Source: Gallionella sp. (GTDB lineage: Bacteria > Pseudomonadota > Gammaproteobacteria > Burkholderiales > Gallionellaceae). Taken from it: a stretch of DNA of 64,000 nt. Position 1 is the first letter of the stretch, and every line of letters begins with the position of its first letter. Both the position numbers and the translations under genes were made by a program. The DNA lies in assembly GCA_028714075.1 (NCBI GenBank), contig JAQTMZ010000010.1:51276-115275 (forward strand), written 5' to 3'. This document shows positions 36,427 through 44,715 of this stretch, piece by piece. The notes below the pieces were generated by a model, which saw only the letters and a program-made list of their open reading frames with translations, was not told the DNA's origin and searched no databases.

Positions 36427-38730
36427 ATGGAAAAGCCGACTGCCAAGGTAACACCCAAAAAAGCCAAGCCGCTGGCCGACAACGGTGCGCAACAGCGCCG
36501 CCGCTTGCGCACGGCCGAGTTGCTGCTCGACATCTCGCACAAGATGGCCGAGTTCGACACGCTCGACGAAGTGCTCAACGCGCTGGTGGAGATGACCACC
36601 GCACAACTGAAGGCCGCGCGCGGTTCGCTGTTCCTCAACGATCCGGCCACCAATGAACTCTACTCGCGCGTCGCCCAAGGCAATATCCAGCGCGAGATTC
36701 GCATGCTCAACACCAGCGGGATTGCCGGTTTTGTGTTTACCAGCGGCGAACCGCTGATCATCCATGATGCCTATTCGGATTCGCGCTTCAACCGTTCCAT
36801 CGACGAGCAGACCGGCTTTGTCACGCAAAATATCTTGTGCGTGCCGATCAAAACGCTGAAAGGTGAGGTCATCGGCGTCGCGCAGACCCTCAATAAACGC
36901 AAGGGCAAATTTACCCGGCAGGACTTGCGCCTGCTCGAAGCGATGACCAGCCAGGGCACACTCGCATTGCAAAGCGCGCAGTTTATCGAGCGCATGAAGG
37001 CGCGCCACAAGCAGGAAATGGAATTTATCGACATCGTTTCCGAAGTCACAGCCGACATCAAGCTCAGCTCGCTGTTGCAGCGCGTGATGGGCGAGGCGAC
37101 GCGCATGCTCAATGCCGAACGTTCCACGCTGTTCCTCAACGACGAGAAAACCAACCAGTTATGGTCGGAGGTCGGGCAGGGGCTGGAGTCGATGCAGATC
37201 CGCTTGCCCAACCACCTCGGCATCGCGGGTGCGGTGTTCACGTCGGGTAAGTCCATCAACATTCCCTACGCCTATGCCGATCTGCGCTTCAATCCGGCGT
37301 TCGACAAGAAAACCGGTTTCTTCACGCGCTCGATCCTGTGCGTGCCGATTATCAACAAGCACGGCAAAACCATCGGCGTGACCCAGGTGCTGAACCGACG
37401 CGGCGGGCCATTCACTGTCGACGACGAATCGCGGCTGCGCGCTTTCACCGCGCAAATCTCCATCGCGCTGGAAAACGCCAAGCTGTTCGCCGATGTGCAG
37501 GCGATGAAGAATTACAACGATGCCATGCTCGAATCGATGTCGAACGGGCTGATCACGCTGGACGAGAACGAAGCCATTGCAACCTGCAATGCGGCGGGCT
37601 TGCGCATCCTCAAGGTAGAGGCGGTGGAGGTGTTGCGCAAGCCGGTGGCGGAGTTCTTCGCGGGCGACAATGCCTGGGTGCTGGAGAAGCTCAAACAGGT
37701 GGCCGAAAGCGGGCAGCAGCAGACTTCCATGGATGCCCCGCTGCAAGTGGCGGGCGAGACGCTGTCGGTCAATCTCACCGTGCAGCCGCTGCTCAACGTC
37801 GACCACAAGCGCATCGGCTCGATGTTCGTGATCGAAGACATCAGCAGCGAGAAGCGCATCAAGTCCACCATGTCGCGCTACATGGATCCCGGCATCGCCG
37901 ACCGGCTGGTGGCTTCCGGCGCGGAATTGCTGGGCGGACAGAACGTGGAAGCCACCGTGCTGTTCTCCGATATCCGCGGCTTCACCACGCTCACCGAGCA
38001 GCTCGGCGCGCAAGGTACGGTGGCGCTGCTCAACGAATATTTCACGCTGATGGTGGACTGCATCCAGCACGAGGAGGGCATGCTCGACAAGTTCATCGGC
38101 GACGCCATCATGGCGGCGTTCGGCATCCCCGTTCGCCATGATGACGATGCCGACCGGGCCGTGCGCGCATCCATCGCGATGATGGAAACGCTCAACAAAT
38201 GGAACCAGAAGCGCGCTTCCGAGGGCAAGCTGCCGGTCAATATTGGCATTGGCCTGAACACCGACAACGTGGTCTCAGGCAATATCGGTTCGAACAAGCG
38301 CATGGATTTCACCATCATCGGCGACGGCGTCAACCTGGCTGCGCGGCTGGAGTCGGCCTGCAAGCAATATGGCGCGAAAATCCTGATCAGCGAATTCACC
38401 ATGAACAAACTGCAAGGCACTTACCGGAGCCGGGAAATTGACCTGGTCGTGGTCAAGGGCAAGACCCAACCGGTGGCGATCCATGAAATTCTGGCTTTCC
38501 ATACCAGAGAGAGCTTTCCGGGAATGGGCGAAGTGCTGGGGTTGTTCAAGGACGGCCTAGGCGCTTATCGCGCCCGCAAGTGGGATGCCGCGATCAAGGT
38601 ATTCGGCGAATGCCTGGCCATCAACCCCAACGACAAACCCAGCCATATCTACATCGAGCGCGCCGAACACCTTAAAGCCAACCCGCCGCCGGATGATTGG
38701 GCGGGGGTGTGGGTGATGGAGTCGAAGTAA
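36427..38730 (+). CDS. GAF-GAF-PAS class III adenylate/guanylate cyclase
   Basis: 767 residues: two GAF domains (about 30-190 and 200-355), a PAS domain (about 360-475), a class III cyclase domain (about 500-680), then a TPR-like tail with AAIKVFGECLAINPND. The metal-binding Asp515 lies in LFSDIRGFTTL and Asp559 in FIGDAIMAAFG, with the usual 44-residue spacing. The transition-state region is IIGDGVNLAARLES. The Lys and Asp around SNKRMDFT favour ATP as substrate (inference). The two GAF domains share the NTSGIAGFVFTSGEPL/NHLGIAGAVFTSGKS pattern, so they look duplicated. I chose ATG 36427, since the longer frame overlaps the upstream gene. Confidence 0.9.
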   Translation: MEKPTAKVTPKKAKPLADNGAQQRRRLRTAELLLDISHKMAEFDTLDEVLNALVEMTTAQLKAARGSLFLNDPATNELYSRVAQGNIQREIRMLNTSGIAGFVFTSGEPLIIHDAYSDSRFNRSIDEQTGFVTQNILCVPIKTLKGEVIGVAQTLNKRKGKFTRQDLRLLEAMTSQGTLALQSAQFIERMKARHKQEMEFIDIVSEVTADIKLSSLLQRVMGEATRMLNAERSTLFLNDEKTNQLWSEVGQGLESMQIRLPNHLGIAGAVFTSGKSINIPYAYADLRFNPAFDKKTGFFTRSILCVPIINKHGKTIGVTQVLNRRGGPFTVDDESRLRAFTAQISIALENAKLFADVQAMKNYNDAMLESMSNGLITLDENEAIATCNAAGLRILKVEAVEVLRKPVAEFFAGDNAWVLEKLKQVAESGQQQTSMDAPLQVAGETLSVNLTVQPLLNVDHKRIGSMFVIEDISSEKRIKSTMSRYMDPGIADRLVASGAELLGGQNVEATVLFSDIRGFTTLTEQLGAQGTVALLNEYFTLMVDCIQHEEGMLDKFIGDAIMAAFGIPVRHDDDADRAVRASIAMMETLNKWNQKRASEGKLPVNIGIGLNTDNVVSGNIGSNKRMDFTIIGDGVNLAARLESACKQYGAKILISEFTMNKLQGTYRSREIDLVVVKGKTQPVAIHEILAFHTRESFPGMGEVLGLFKDGLGAYRARKWDAAIKVFGECLAINPNDKPSHIYIERAEHLKANPPPDDWAGVWVMESK

Positions 38731-39003
38731 ACTGGCGCATCAAGATCTTTCAATCGTGTTGAAACCGCAGCCAGAAGCAGAACTTCGCCAGCTGTGCTGT
38801 CCGCCATCTTAATATTCGTCTATTCCCCACATTTACTTTTTGATGGCATCTGGCGTAAGCTGAACAAAACAAAATAACCCTTCGTGATCTCACAGCTTAA
38901 CTTGATGTTTAACTCGGATGTTTAGATTTGATATGCATTTTGAGTTGGAGCATGACGTGATGATGAAAAGACATTTTCTACCTATTTGTCATGAGCGGTT
39001 GAC
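38731..39003. other. 273-bp AT-rich gap with possible 15-codon leader
   Basis: Mostly noncoding. Near the end an ATG-ATG at 38960 opens a 15-residue frame (MMKRHFLPICHERLT). Its TGA at 39005-39007 overlaps the GTG start of the next gene in a GTGA arrangement. A GGAG-like site stands before it. It may be a coupled leader or chance. Confidence 0.35.
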
Positions 39004-39396
39004 GTGAGCGCACCCATTTTTAGCCCTGGCTTTCGTTTTTTCACAATGGATATAGCCGTTCTGGTTGTCGGAGCTATTGGATCACTTCTGGCTGCACAAG
39101 TGCAATTGTGGTTTGGAATAGCAGTCGCATTCACCGTCGGACATTTCTTTTTATTCTGTAACGTATTTCGGATGCCCCGCTACCTTGAACTGGCATGGGC
39201 AGCGCTCTTTCTACTGCTGCTTGTGAGTACGGCGATTATGCAACAACCGGGGTGGTTCTTGTCATTCGCCTTATCGCTTGCCGGTACAATAGTGGCGGTT
39301 GTTTTTCAAATGCGCCAGCCTTCGTACCATGGGGTTGGATGGGAAACAATTAACCCGCAGCTGCTCCAATGGTGGCAAGCCAAAAGAAACAGCTAG
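39004..39396 (+). CDS. Small membrane protein, unknown family
   Basis: 130 residues starting at GTG 39004, with about four hydrophobic helices: near 16-34 (IAVLVVGAIGSLLAAQV), 36-52, 60-80 and 85-103. The tail is polar with Trp residues (GVGWETINPQLLQWWQ). No family is recognised. The gene lies in the AT-richer accessory stretch and is followed 20 bp later by another small membrane protein, probably in the same transcript. Confidence 0.65.
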   Translation: MSAPIFSPGFRFFTMDIAVLVVGAIGSLLAAQVQLWFGIAVAFTVGHFFLFCNVFRMPRYLELAWAALFLLLLVSTAIMQQPGWFLSFALSLAGTIVAVVFQMRQPSYHGVGWETINPQLLQWWQAKRNS

Positions 39397-39416
39397 ACCA
39401 GACTAAGGAATGATGC

Positions 39417-39704
39417 ATGTTCATACTTGGAATCATTGGCCTGATAGCGGCTTTCCTTTTGCTATTATTCAACTTGAAAACCAGCTATGACACACAGGGC
39501 GGCGCCATAGGCCAGAATCCTGTCTTTGGCGCTTCCATCGTTCAAATCCCCTTGCTGGTTTTGCTTGGGCTCGGCCTCATCGACAAGTCAGGCAGGCTAC
39601 ATCTGGAGGGGTGGCATTATCTGATAATCTGGCTTGTGCTGGCGGTATGTATTGGCAGCTTGGTTGCTTGGTTTGGCAATCTTGCCAAACCAAGAAAACC
39701 ATAA
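39417..39704 (+). CDS. Small two- to three-helix membrane protein, unknown family
   Basis: 95 residues with helices near 3-19 (ILGIIGLIAAFLLLLF), 42-57 (IVQIPLLVLLGLGLI) and 68-88 (YLIIWLVLAVCIGSLVAWF). The ribosome site AAGGA is well placed before ATG 39417. No family is recognised. Its position suggests it is co-expressed with the preceding membrane protein. Confidence 0.65.
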   Translation: MFILGIIGLIAAFLLLLFNLKTSYDTQGGAIGQNPVFGASIVQIPLLVLLGLGLIDKSGRLHLEGWHYLIIWLVLAVCIGSLVAWFGNLAKPRKP

Positions 39705-40032
39705 TTTTATTTTCAGATTCAGCATGACAGGAACTACCCGCCACCTATCTCTCGCTTGCGGGAGATAGGTGGCGTAGCGGCAATGATCATTAAGACACTC
39801 GTTACGCCACGGCCATCAGCTTCCGAGCAAGCTGATTGAATTGCCTGAGTGGAAACTCGGATGGCCGTTATCAGGCGGTGAGTTTGGAGAGTTGATGGGC
39901 GGGTTCGTGCCAATATGAGACATCCACCCCTATTCGTAATATCATGCAAACGGATAGAAAATATATTTTTCTGCCATTAATGAATCGAGAGCTTGTCTTA
40001 AATCAACCTACTTCTTTACCTTTCCACTATAC
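39705..40032. other. 328-bp gap with competing inverted repeats and a decayed frame
   Basis: It holds the switch-like inverted repeats at 39739-39810, listed separately. After them comes a forward frame without a start (39787-39918) that reads ...SKLIELPEWKLGWPLSGG..., which looks like the remnant of a lost protein. The final 100 bases are AT-rich and likely contain the HEPN gene's promoter. Confidence 0.45.
39739..39810. repeat. Two mutually exclusive inverted repeats
   Basis: Arm A (39739-39751, cgccacctatctc) pairs with arm B (39762-39774, gagataggtggcg), and the inner bases also pair, giving a hairpin of about 17 pairs. Part of arm B (39769-39779, gtggcgtagcg) also pairs with arm C (39800-39810, cgttacgccac) with one mismatch. 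Only one hairpin can form at a time. Confidence 0.6.
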
Positions 40033-40839
40033 ATGGACGTGACCCAAGCGCTACATGATGCAGAAAACTCGTTGCGCGACTTTATCGCCCTCGTGCTATC
40101 CCAGAACAAGAATGATTGGATAGGTAGTTGTGGAGTTGCTCCCGATAGAATTGCAAGATGGGAAGAGAGGAAATCGTCTGAAGCAAAACGCCAAGAATCA
40201 GGTGCTGTTGAAGAGCGCCTTATCTACTATGCCGACTTCTATGACTTAAAAACAATTCTGAAAAAGAATTGGCCTGGAGCATTTTCAGAAGCCTTGGGCG
40301 ACTGGAAAACCTTTGAAGTATATTTTAGTGAACTTGAAAAATTGCGTGACACGGATGCACATCGAAGAGAGCTTATGCCGCATCAAAAGCATCTCATTTT
40401 AGGCGTCTCCGGTGAGATACGGAACCGAATTGTAAGGTACAGAAGCAAAATGGAAACTTTGGATGGTTATTTCCCAAGAATTGAAAGTGCGAGAGATAGC
40501 CTAGGTAATATTTGGGTTCCCGGCAACAAAAATGGGGGAAACGTAATAACGGAATCCATTCTACGTCCGGGAGATATTCTGGACTTTGTTATTACTGCCA
40601 GTGATCCAGAAGGGCTGCCTGTTGAGTACTCGGTCGGTTTGTCGTCAACCGCCTCGTATAAATGGCAGGCTAATCATAATCTTCAATTCTCCATTGCAGA
40701 CAAGCATATCAGCCGCATATTTGTTATTCAATTATCCATCCGGAGTAATAGGCCATACCATGCATCTTCTCAATATGATGACTCTGTAAGTTTTTTCTAC
40801 AAAGTCCTTCCGTGCGCTAAGGTTGCATCGACCGGTTGA
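40033..40839 (+). CDS. Swt1-type HEPN domain protein with Ig-like C-terminal domain
   Basis: 268 residues with no signal peptide. Residues 1 to about 150 form a HEPN helical domain of the Swt1 kind: ALHDAENSLRDFIALVLSQ, LIYYADFYDLKTILKKNW and FEVYFSELEKLRDTDAHRRE. The last segment carries the RNase-type motif R105-x4-H110. Residues about 160-268 look like a beta-sandwich (LRPGDILDFVITASDPEGLP begins a cadherin/Ig-like pattern). HEPN proteins with this motif are often RNases in defence or stress; activity here is inferred. Base composition is lower in GC than in the flanking housekeeping genes. There is no antitoxin-like neighbour. Confidence 0.78.
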   Translation: MDVTQALHDAENSLRDFIALVLSQNKNDWIGSCGVAPDRIARWEERKSSEAKRQESGAVEERLIYYADFYDLKTILKKNWPGAFSEALGDWKTFEVYFSELEKLRDTDAHRRELMPHQKHLILGVSGEIRNRIVRYRSKMETLDGYFPRIESARDSLGNIWVPGNKNGGNVITESILRPGDILDFVITASDPEGLPVEYSVGLSSTASYKWQANHNLQFSIADKHISRIFVIQLSIRSNRPYHASSQYDDSVSFFYKVLPCAKVASTG

Positions 40840-41300
40840 ATCCGCAGTCGTTTGCTGATCTTGTCGAAAGTCAGTTTTGAAATTAAAGGGGTCAGCTTCG
40901 CAATTAATTCCTGCGGTCTAACTCAGCCGTAAAGTAAGCCCCAAACCGTCAGTTGTTCCAGTATCAGCGATAAGGGGCCAGGCTCGACTTCCTTCAAAGC
41001 CGAACGTCCGCAACGTGTCGAAAGCGGTAATTCGCATTCGTATCTCTGCAACATCAACACGATTTGAGCGGGGCTTTGCAAATCTTCCTTTTTCATTTGG
41101 TTTTCACCGTTCGGCGCTGGTCGAGATTCAAATTCCAAGCCATGATACAATTCGGGCAAGCAGCGCAAGGATGGCAACAAAGTTGGCGGCATAAGGCCTG
41201 GTTGCCAAAAACAATCGAATTTAATCACTATGTTGCAGATTGATTCGGGTTTCTCCTTTGCATCAGCCGTAAATTTAACTTCAACCCAAGGAAATTCAGT
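40840..41300. other. 461-bp gap before tig
   Basis: No well-supported gene. A reverse frame of 57-101 residues (40923-41096 or to 41228) lacks a ribosome site and any family resemblance. The stretch at 40880-40915 (aaaggggtcagcttcgcaa) resembles short dispersed sequences linked to REP-type elements. The tig promoter should lie in the last 100 bases. Confidence 0.45.
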
Positions 41301-42599
41301 ATGTCCAGCGTAGAAACTGTGAGCGCGTTAGAGCGTCGCCTTAATGCATCCGTACCGCAACAAGCCATTCGCGGCGATATGTCGGCCCGCCTGAAAAAAA
41401 TCGGGCGCAACGCGAAAATCGCCGGTTTCCGTCCCGGCAAGATTCCGGCCAAGATTCTCGAGCAGTATTATGGTGCGCAAGCGCATCAGGAGGCCTTGGG
41501 CGACGCGTTGCAGCGCTCGTTTGCCGAAGCGGCGCAACTCAACAACCTGAAAGTGGCGGGACGCCCGACGTTTGAGATCAAGACCGGCGATATGAGTGCC
41601 GAACAGATCGAATACAGCGCAACTTTTGAGGTATACCCGGAAGTGGTGATAGGCGATATCAGCGGCGAAACGATAGAACGCGCGGTATTTGAATTGAGCC
41701 AGGCCGATGTGGAAAACACGATTGCGAAGCTGCGCAAACAACGCGCCACTTATGAGCCGGCAGGGCGCGCCGCGCAGGTCGACGACCGGGTGCGGGTCGA
41801 TTTCACCGGCAAACTGAACGGCGAAGTTTTTCAGGGCGGCGAAGCCAAGGACTTTTTGTTTGTCATAGATGGAGGGCGCATGTTGCCCGACTTTGAAGCG
41901 GCAGTCATCGGCATGACGGCAGGCGAAACCAAGTCGTTTGACATGACTTTTCCGGAGGGTTATCAAGGCAATGAGATGGCGGGTAAAACGGTGACTTTCA
42001 CTGTTACGGTGCTCGGGGTGGAAGCGCCGAAGCTGCCGGAACTGGATGCCGCGTTTGCCGAGGCCATCGGTATTGAAGGCGGCGACGTCAGCAAGCTGGA
42101 AAGCGAAATCCGCTCCAATCTGCAACGCGAGGTGGACAGCCGCCTGAAGTCGCGCAACAAGGAAGCGGCGACGGATGTTTTGCTCAAGGCCGCCCAGTTT
42201 GATTTGCCCAAATCCCTGGTGGAGCGGGAAATACGAAACCTGATGCAGCAAACCGCAAAGGACATGGAGTCGCGCGGGATGAAGATGAAGGAGGATATGT
42301 TCAAACCGGAAATGTTCGTTGAGCATGCGGTGAAGCGCGTCAAGCTGGGACTGATTTTTGCGGATCTGGTGCAGAAACATGATTTGAAGGCCAAGCCGGA
42401 GCAGGTGCGCGCGCTGGTGGATAATTATGCGCAAAATTTCGACGATTCTGAAGATGTGGTGCGCTGGTTTTACGCCGACCCTGCGCAGTTGCAGGAAGTT
42501 GAGAATCTGGCGCTGGAAGAGAACGTTATAAGCTGGATAATGGGGCAGGCAAAAACGATAGACAAGGCCGTATCCTTCAACGAATTGATGGGAAGCTGA
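41301..42599 (+). CDS. tig: Trigger factor
   Basis: 432 residues; ribosome-bound chaperone and peptidyl-prolyl isomerase. The N-terminal ribosome-binding domain holds the signature GFRPGKIP near residue 46. The FKBP-type domain (about 155-245) reads [20 protein letters not shown] and [14 protein letters not shown] long helical C-terminal domain follows. It is the first gene of the tig-clpP-clpX cluster; clpP starts one base after its stop. Confidence 0.97.
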   Translation: MSSVETVSALERRLNASVPQQAIRGDMSARLKKIGRNAKIAGFRPGKIPAKILEQYYGAQAHQEALGDALQRSFAEAAQLNNLKVAGRPTFEIKTGDMSAEQIEYSATFEVYPEVVIGDISGETIERAVFELSQADVENTIAKLRKQRATYEPAGRAAQVDDRVRVDFTGKLNGEVFQGGEAKDFLFVIDGGRMLPDFEAAVIGMTAGETKSFDMTFPEGYQGNEMAGKTVTFTVTVLGVEAPKLPELDAAFAEAIGIEGGDVSKLESEIRSNLQREVDSRLKSRNKEAATDVLLKAAQFDLPKSLVEREIRNLMQQTAKDMESRGMKMKEDMFKPEMFVEHAVKRVKLGLIFADLVQKHDLKAKPEQVRALVDNYAQNFDDSEDVVRWFYADPAQLQEVENLALEENVISWIMGQAKTIDKAVSFNELMGS

Positions 42600-42600
42600 C

Positions 42601-43212
42601 ATGACGCATTATCAAGAGCCGCAGAATATCGGCATGATCCCGATGGTTGTCGAAACCAGCGGGCGCGGCGAACGGGCTTATGACATTTATTCGCGCCTGC
42701 TCAAGGAGCGCGTGGTGTTTCTGGTGGGGGAGGTCAACGACCACAGCGCAAATTTGATCGTGGCGCAAATGCTGTTTCTGGAATCCGAAAATCCGGACAA
42801 GGACATACATTTCTACATCAATTCGCCGGGCGGTTCCGTCACGGCCGGCATGGCGATTTACGATACCATGCAGTTCATCAAGCCGAGTGTCAGCACGCTG
42901 TGCGTGGGACAGGCCGCCAGCATGGGGGCGTTTTTGCTGACGGCGGGCGAGAAAGACAAGCGTTTCTGCCTGCCCAATTCGCGCGTGATGATCCATCAGC
43001 CGATGGGTGGCTTCCGTGGACAGGCTTCGGATATTGAAATCCACGCACGCGAGATTCTGTATTTGAAGCAGAAACTCAACCAAATGCTGGCGCTGCACAC
43101 CGGGCAATCGGTGGAAACCATAGAGCGGGACACGGATCGCGATAATTTCCTGAGCGCGGAAGATGCCGTAAAATATGGCCTGGTAGATAGGGTGCTGGAA
43201 AAACGTATCTAA
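42601..43212 (+). CDS. clpP: ATP-dependent Clp protease proteolytic subunit
   Basis: 203 residues; tetradecameric serine protease that degrades unfolded substrates fed by ClpX (or ClpA). The catalytic triad is Ser107 (GQAASMGAF), His132 (VMIHQPMGG) and Asp181 (TDRDNFLSA), with spacing identical to that of E. coli ClpP. A short propeptide is expected. It lies 1 bp after tig and 45 bp before clpX. Confidence 0.97.
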   Translation: MTHYQEPQNIGMIPMVVETSGRGERAYDIYSRLLKERVVFLVGEVNDHSANLIVAQMLFLESENPDKDIHFYINSPGGSVTAGMAIYDTMQFIKPSVSTLCVGQAASMGAFLLTAGEKDKRFCLPNSRVMIHQPMGGFRGQASDIEIHAREILYLKQKLNQMLALHTGQSVETIERDTDRDNFLSAEDAVKYGLVDRVLEKRI

Positions 43213-43257
43213 ACAAAACGGTTGGTTTGTCGACAACTTAACGGAAGGTTAGCTACG

Positions 43258-44508
43258 ATGGCTGGCGATAAAAAATCGGGTGATAAATTGCTCTACTGCT
43301 CGTTCTGCGGCAAGAGCCAACATGAGGTGCGCAAGCTGATTGCGGGGCCGTCCGTGTTCGTCTGCGACGAGTGCATTACCCTGTGCAACGACATCATGCG
43401 CGAAGAAACGCAGGGCGACCAGGCCAAGTCCGACAAGACGGACTTGCCGGTACCCAAGAAAATCTGCGCGGCGCTGGATGATTATGTGATCGGCCAGGAG
43501 CGGGCCAAGCGGATTTTGTCGGTAGCGGTATACAACCACTACAAGCGCCTCAAAAGCAACGACAAGGATGGCGTGGAGTTGGCCAAGAGCAATATTCTGC
43601 TGGTCGGGCCGACCGGTTCCGGCAAGACTTTGTTGGCGCAAACGCTGGCGCGCCTGCTGGATGTGCCGTTCGTGATGGCCGATGCCACTACGCTGACCGA
43701 GGCGGGTTATGTCGGCGAGGATGTCGAAAATATCATTCAGAAGCTGTTGCAGACCTGCGACTACGATGTCGAGAAGGCGCAGCGCGGCATCGTGTATATC
43801 GACGAAATCGACAAGATTTCCCGCAAGTCGGATAACCCTTCGATTACCCGCGATGTGTCCGGCGAAGGCGTGCAGCAGGCGCTGCTCAAACTGATCGAAG
43901 GCACCAAGGCCTCGATTCCGCCGCAGGGCGGGCGCAAGCACCCGAACACGGAATTCTTGCAGGTGGATACCACCAACATTCTGTTTATTTGCGGCGGCGC
44001 GTTTGACGGGCTGGAAAAGGTCATCCGCAGCCGTTCCGAGAAGGCCAGCATCGGTTTCGGCGCGACCATCAACAGTAAGGATAACCGCAAGATTGGCGAG
44101 ACCCTGCGCGAGGTGGAGCCGGAAGACTTGATCAAATTCGGCCTGATTCCGGAATTTGTCGGGCGTTTGCCGGTTGTGGCGACGCTGGAGGAGTTGGATG
44201 AGACCGCTTTGGTGCAAATCCTGACCGAGCCGAAAAACGCACTGACCAAGCAATACCAGAAGCTGTTTGCGATGGAAGGCGTGGAGCTGGAATTCCGCGA
44301 AGGCGTGTTGTTGGCCGTCGCCAAAAAAGCCCTGGCGCGCAAGACCGGCGCGCGCGGGTTGCGCTCGATACTCGAAAACATCTTGCTGGATGTGATGTTC
44401 GACCTGCCCTCGACAGAAAACGTCAGCAAAGTGGTGCTGGACGAAGCCAATGCGGCAGGGGAAATAAAACCCATCGTTATTTATGCGGATACGCCCAAAG
44501 CGGCCTGA
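43258..44508 (+). CDS. clpX: ClpX unfoldase of ClpXP
   Basis: 416 residues. The N-terminal zinc-binding domain has CSFCGKSQ and [10 protein letters not shown]. The AAA+ core has Walker [13 protein letters not shown], Walker [13 protein letters not shown], and the ClpP-docking IGF-type loop region (ASIGFGATI). It recognises tagged substrates and threads them into ClpP. I chose ATG 43258; an in-frame GTG at 43222 would extend without family support. Confidence 0.97.
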   Translation: MAGDKKSGDKLLYCSFCGKSQHEVRKLIAGPSVFVCDECITLCNDIMREETQGDQAKSDKTDLPVPKKICAALDDYVIGQERAKRILSVAVYNHYKRLKSNDKDGVELAKSNILLVGPTGSGKTLLAQTLARLLDVPFVMADATTLTEAGYVGEDVENIIQKLLQTCDYDVEKAQRGIVYIDEIDKISRKSDNPSITRDVSGEGVQQALLKLIEGTKASIPPQGGRKHPNTEFLQVDTTNILFICGGAFDGLEKVIRSRSEKASIGFGATINSKDNRKIGETLREVEPEDLIKFGLIPEFVGRLPVVATLEELDETALVQILTEPKNALTKQYQKLFAMEGVELEFREGVLLAVAKKALARKTGARGLRSILENILLDVMFDLPSTENVSKVVLDEANAAGEIKPIVIYADTPKAA

Positions 44509-44544
44509 TTGGACAATTATTTGTTCCTGAATCAAAAGTGAGTA

Positions 44545-44593
44545 TCGTAGGCATTCCATGCACCAATGACAATGATGCGTGGAATGCGCGCTA
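44545..44593. terminator. Inverted repeat after clpX
   Basis: GTAGGCATTCCATGCA is mirrored by TGCGTGGAATGCGCGCTAC with a loop of roughly 14 nt. It lacks a T-run directly after it, so it may be a processing or stabilising hairpin as much as a terminator for tig-clpP-clpX. Confidence 0.45.
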
Positions 44594-44658
44594 CGTGGTT
44601 GTTGTTTTGAAAGATTAATAGAATTAGCCGCCCGCTCTTTATCTTGTTTCAATGATGG

Positions 44659-44685
44659 TTGAATTTTTTTGAGCCATCCCCATCT
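44659..44685 (+). promoter_or_regulatory. Sigma-32 heat-shock promoter of lon
   Basis: The -35 TTGAAT (44659-44664), a 13-nt spacer and the -10 CCCCATCT (44678-44685) fit the RpoH consensus CTTGAAA-N11-16-CCCCATNT. The lon ATG lies 31 nt downstream of the -10. Confidence 0.8.
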
Positions 44686-44715
44686 AACCTTCCAGTCAAC
44701 AAATAGGTTATCGCC

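Noticed and set aside
39800..39810. Integron attC site
   Set aside because: The core does not fit GTTRRRY and there is no integrase or cassette array.
40923..41228. Reverse frame of 101 codons before tig
   Set aside because: No ribosome site, no recognisable family, and part of it is very short if started at the inner ATG.
41328..42602. 424-codon reverse frame across tig
   Set aside because: Antisense shadow of a firmly identified gene, with the same composition bias.
43249..44652. 467-codon reverse frame across clpX
   Set aside because: Antisense shadow; ClpX is unambiguous on the forward strand.
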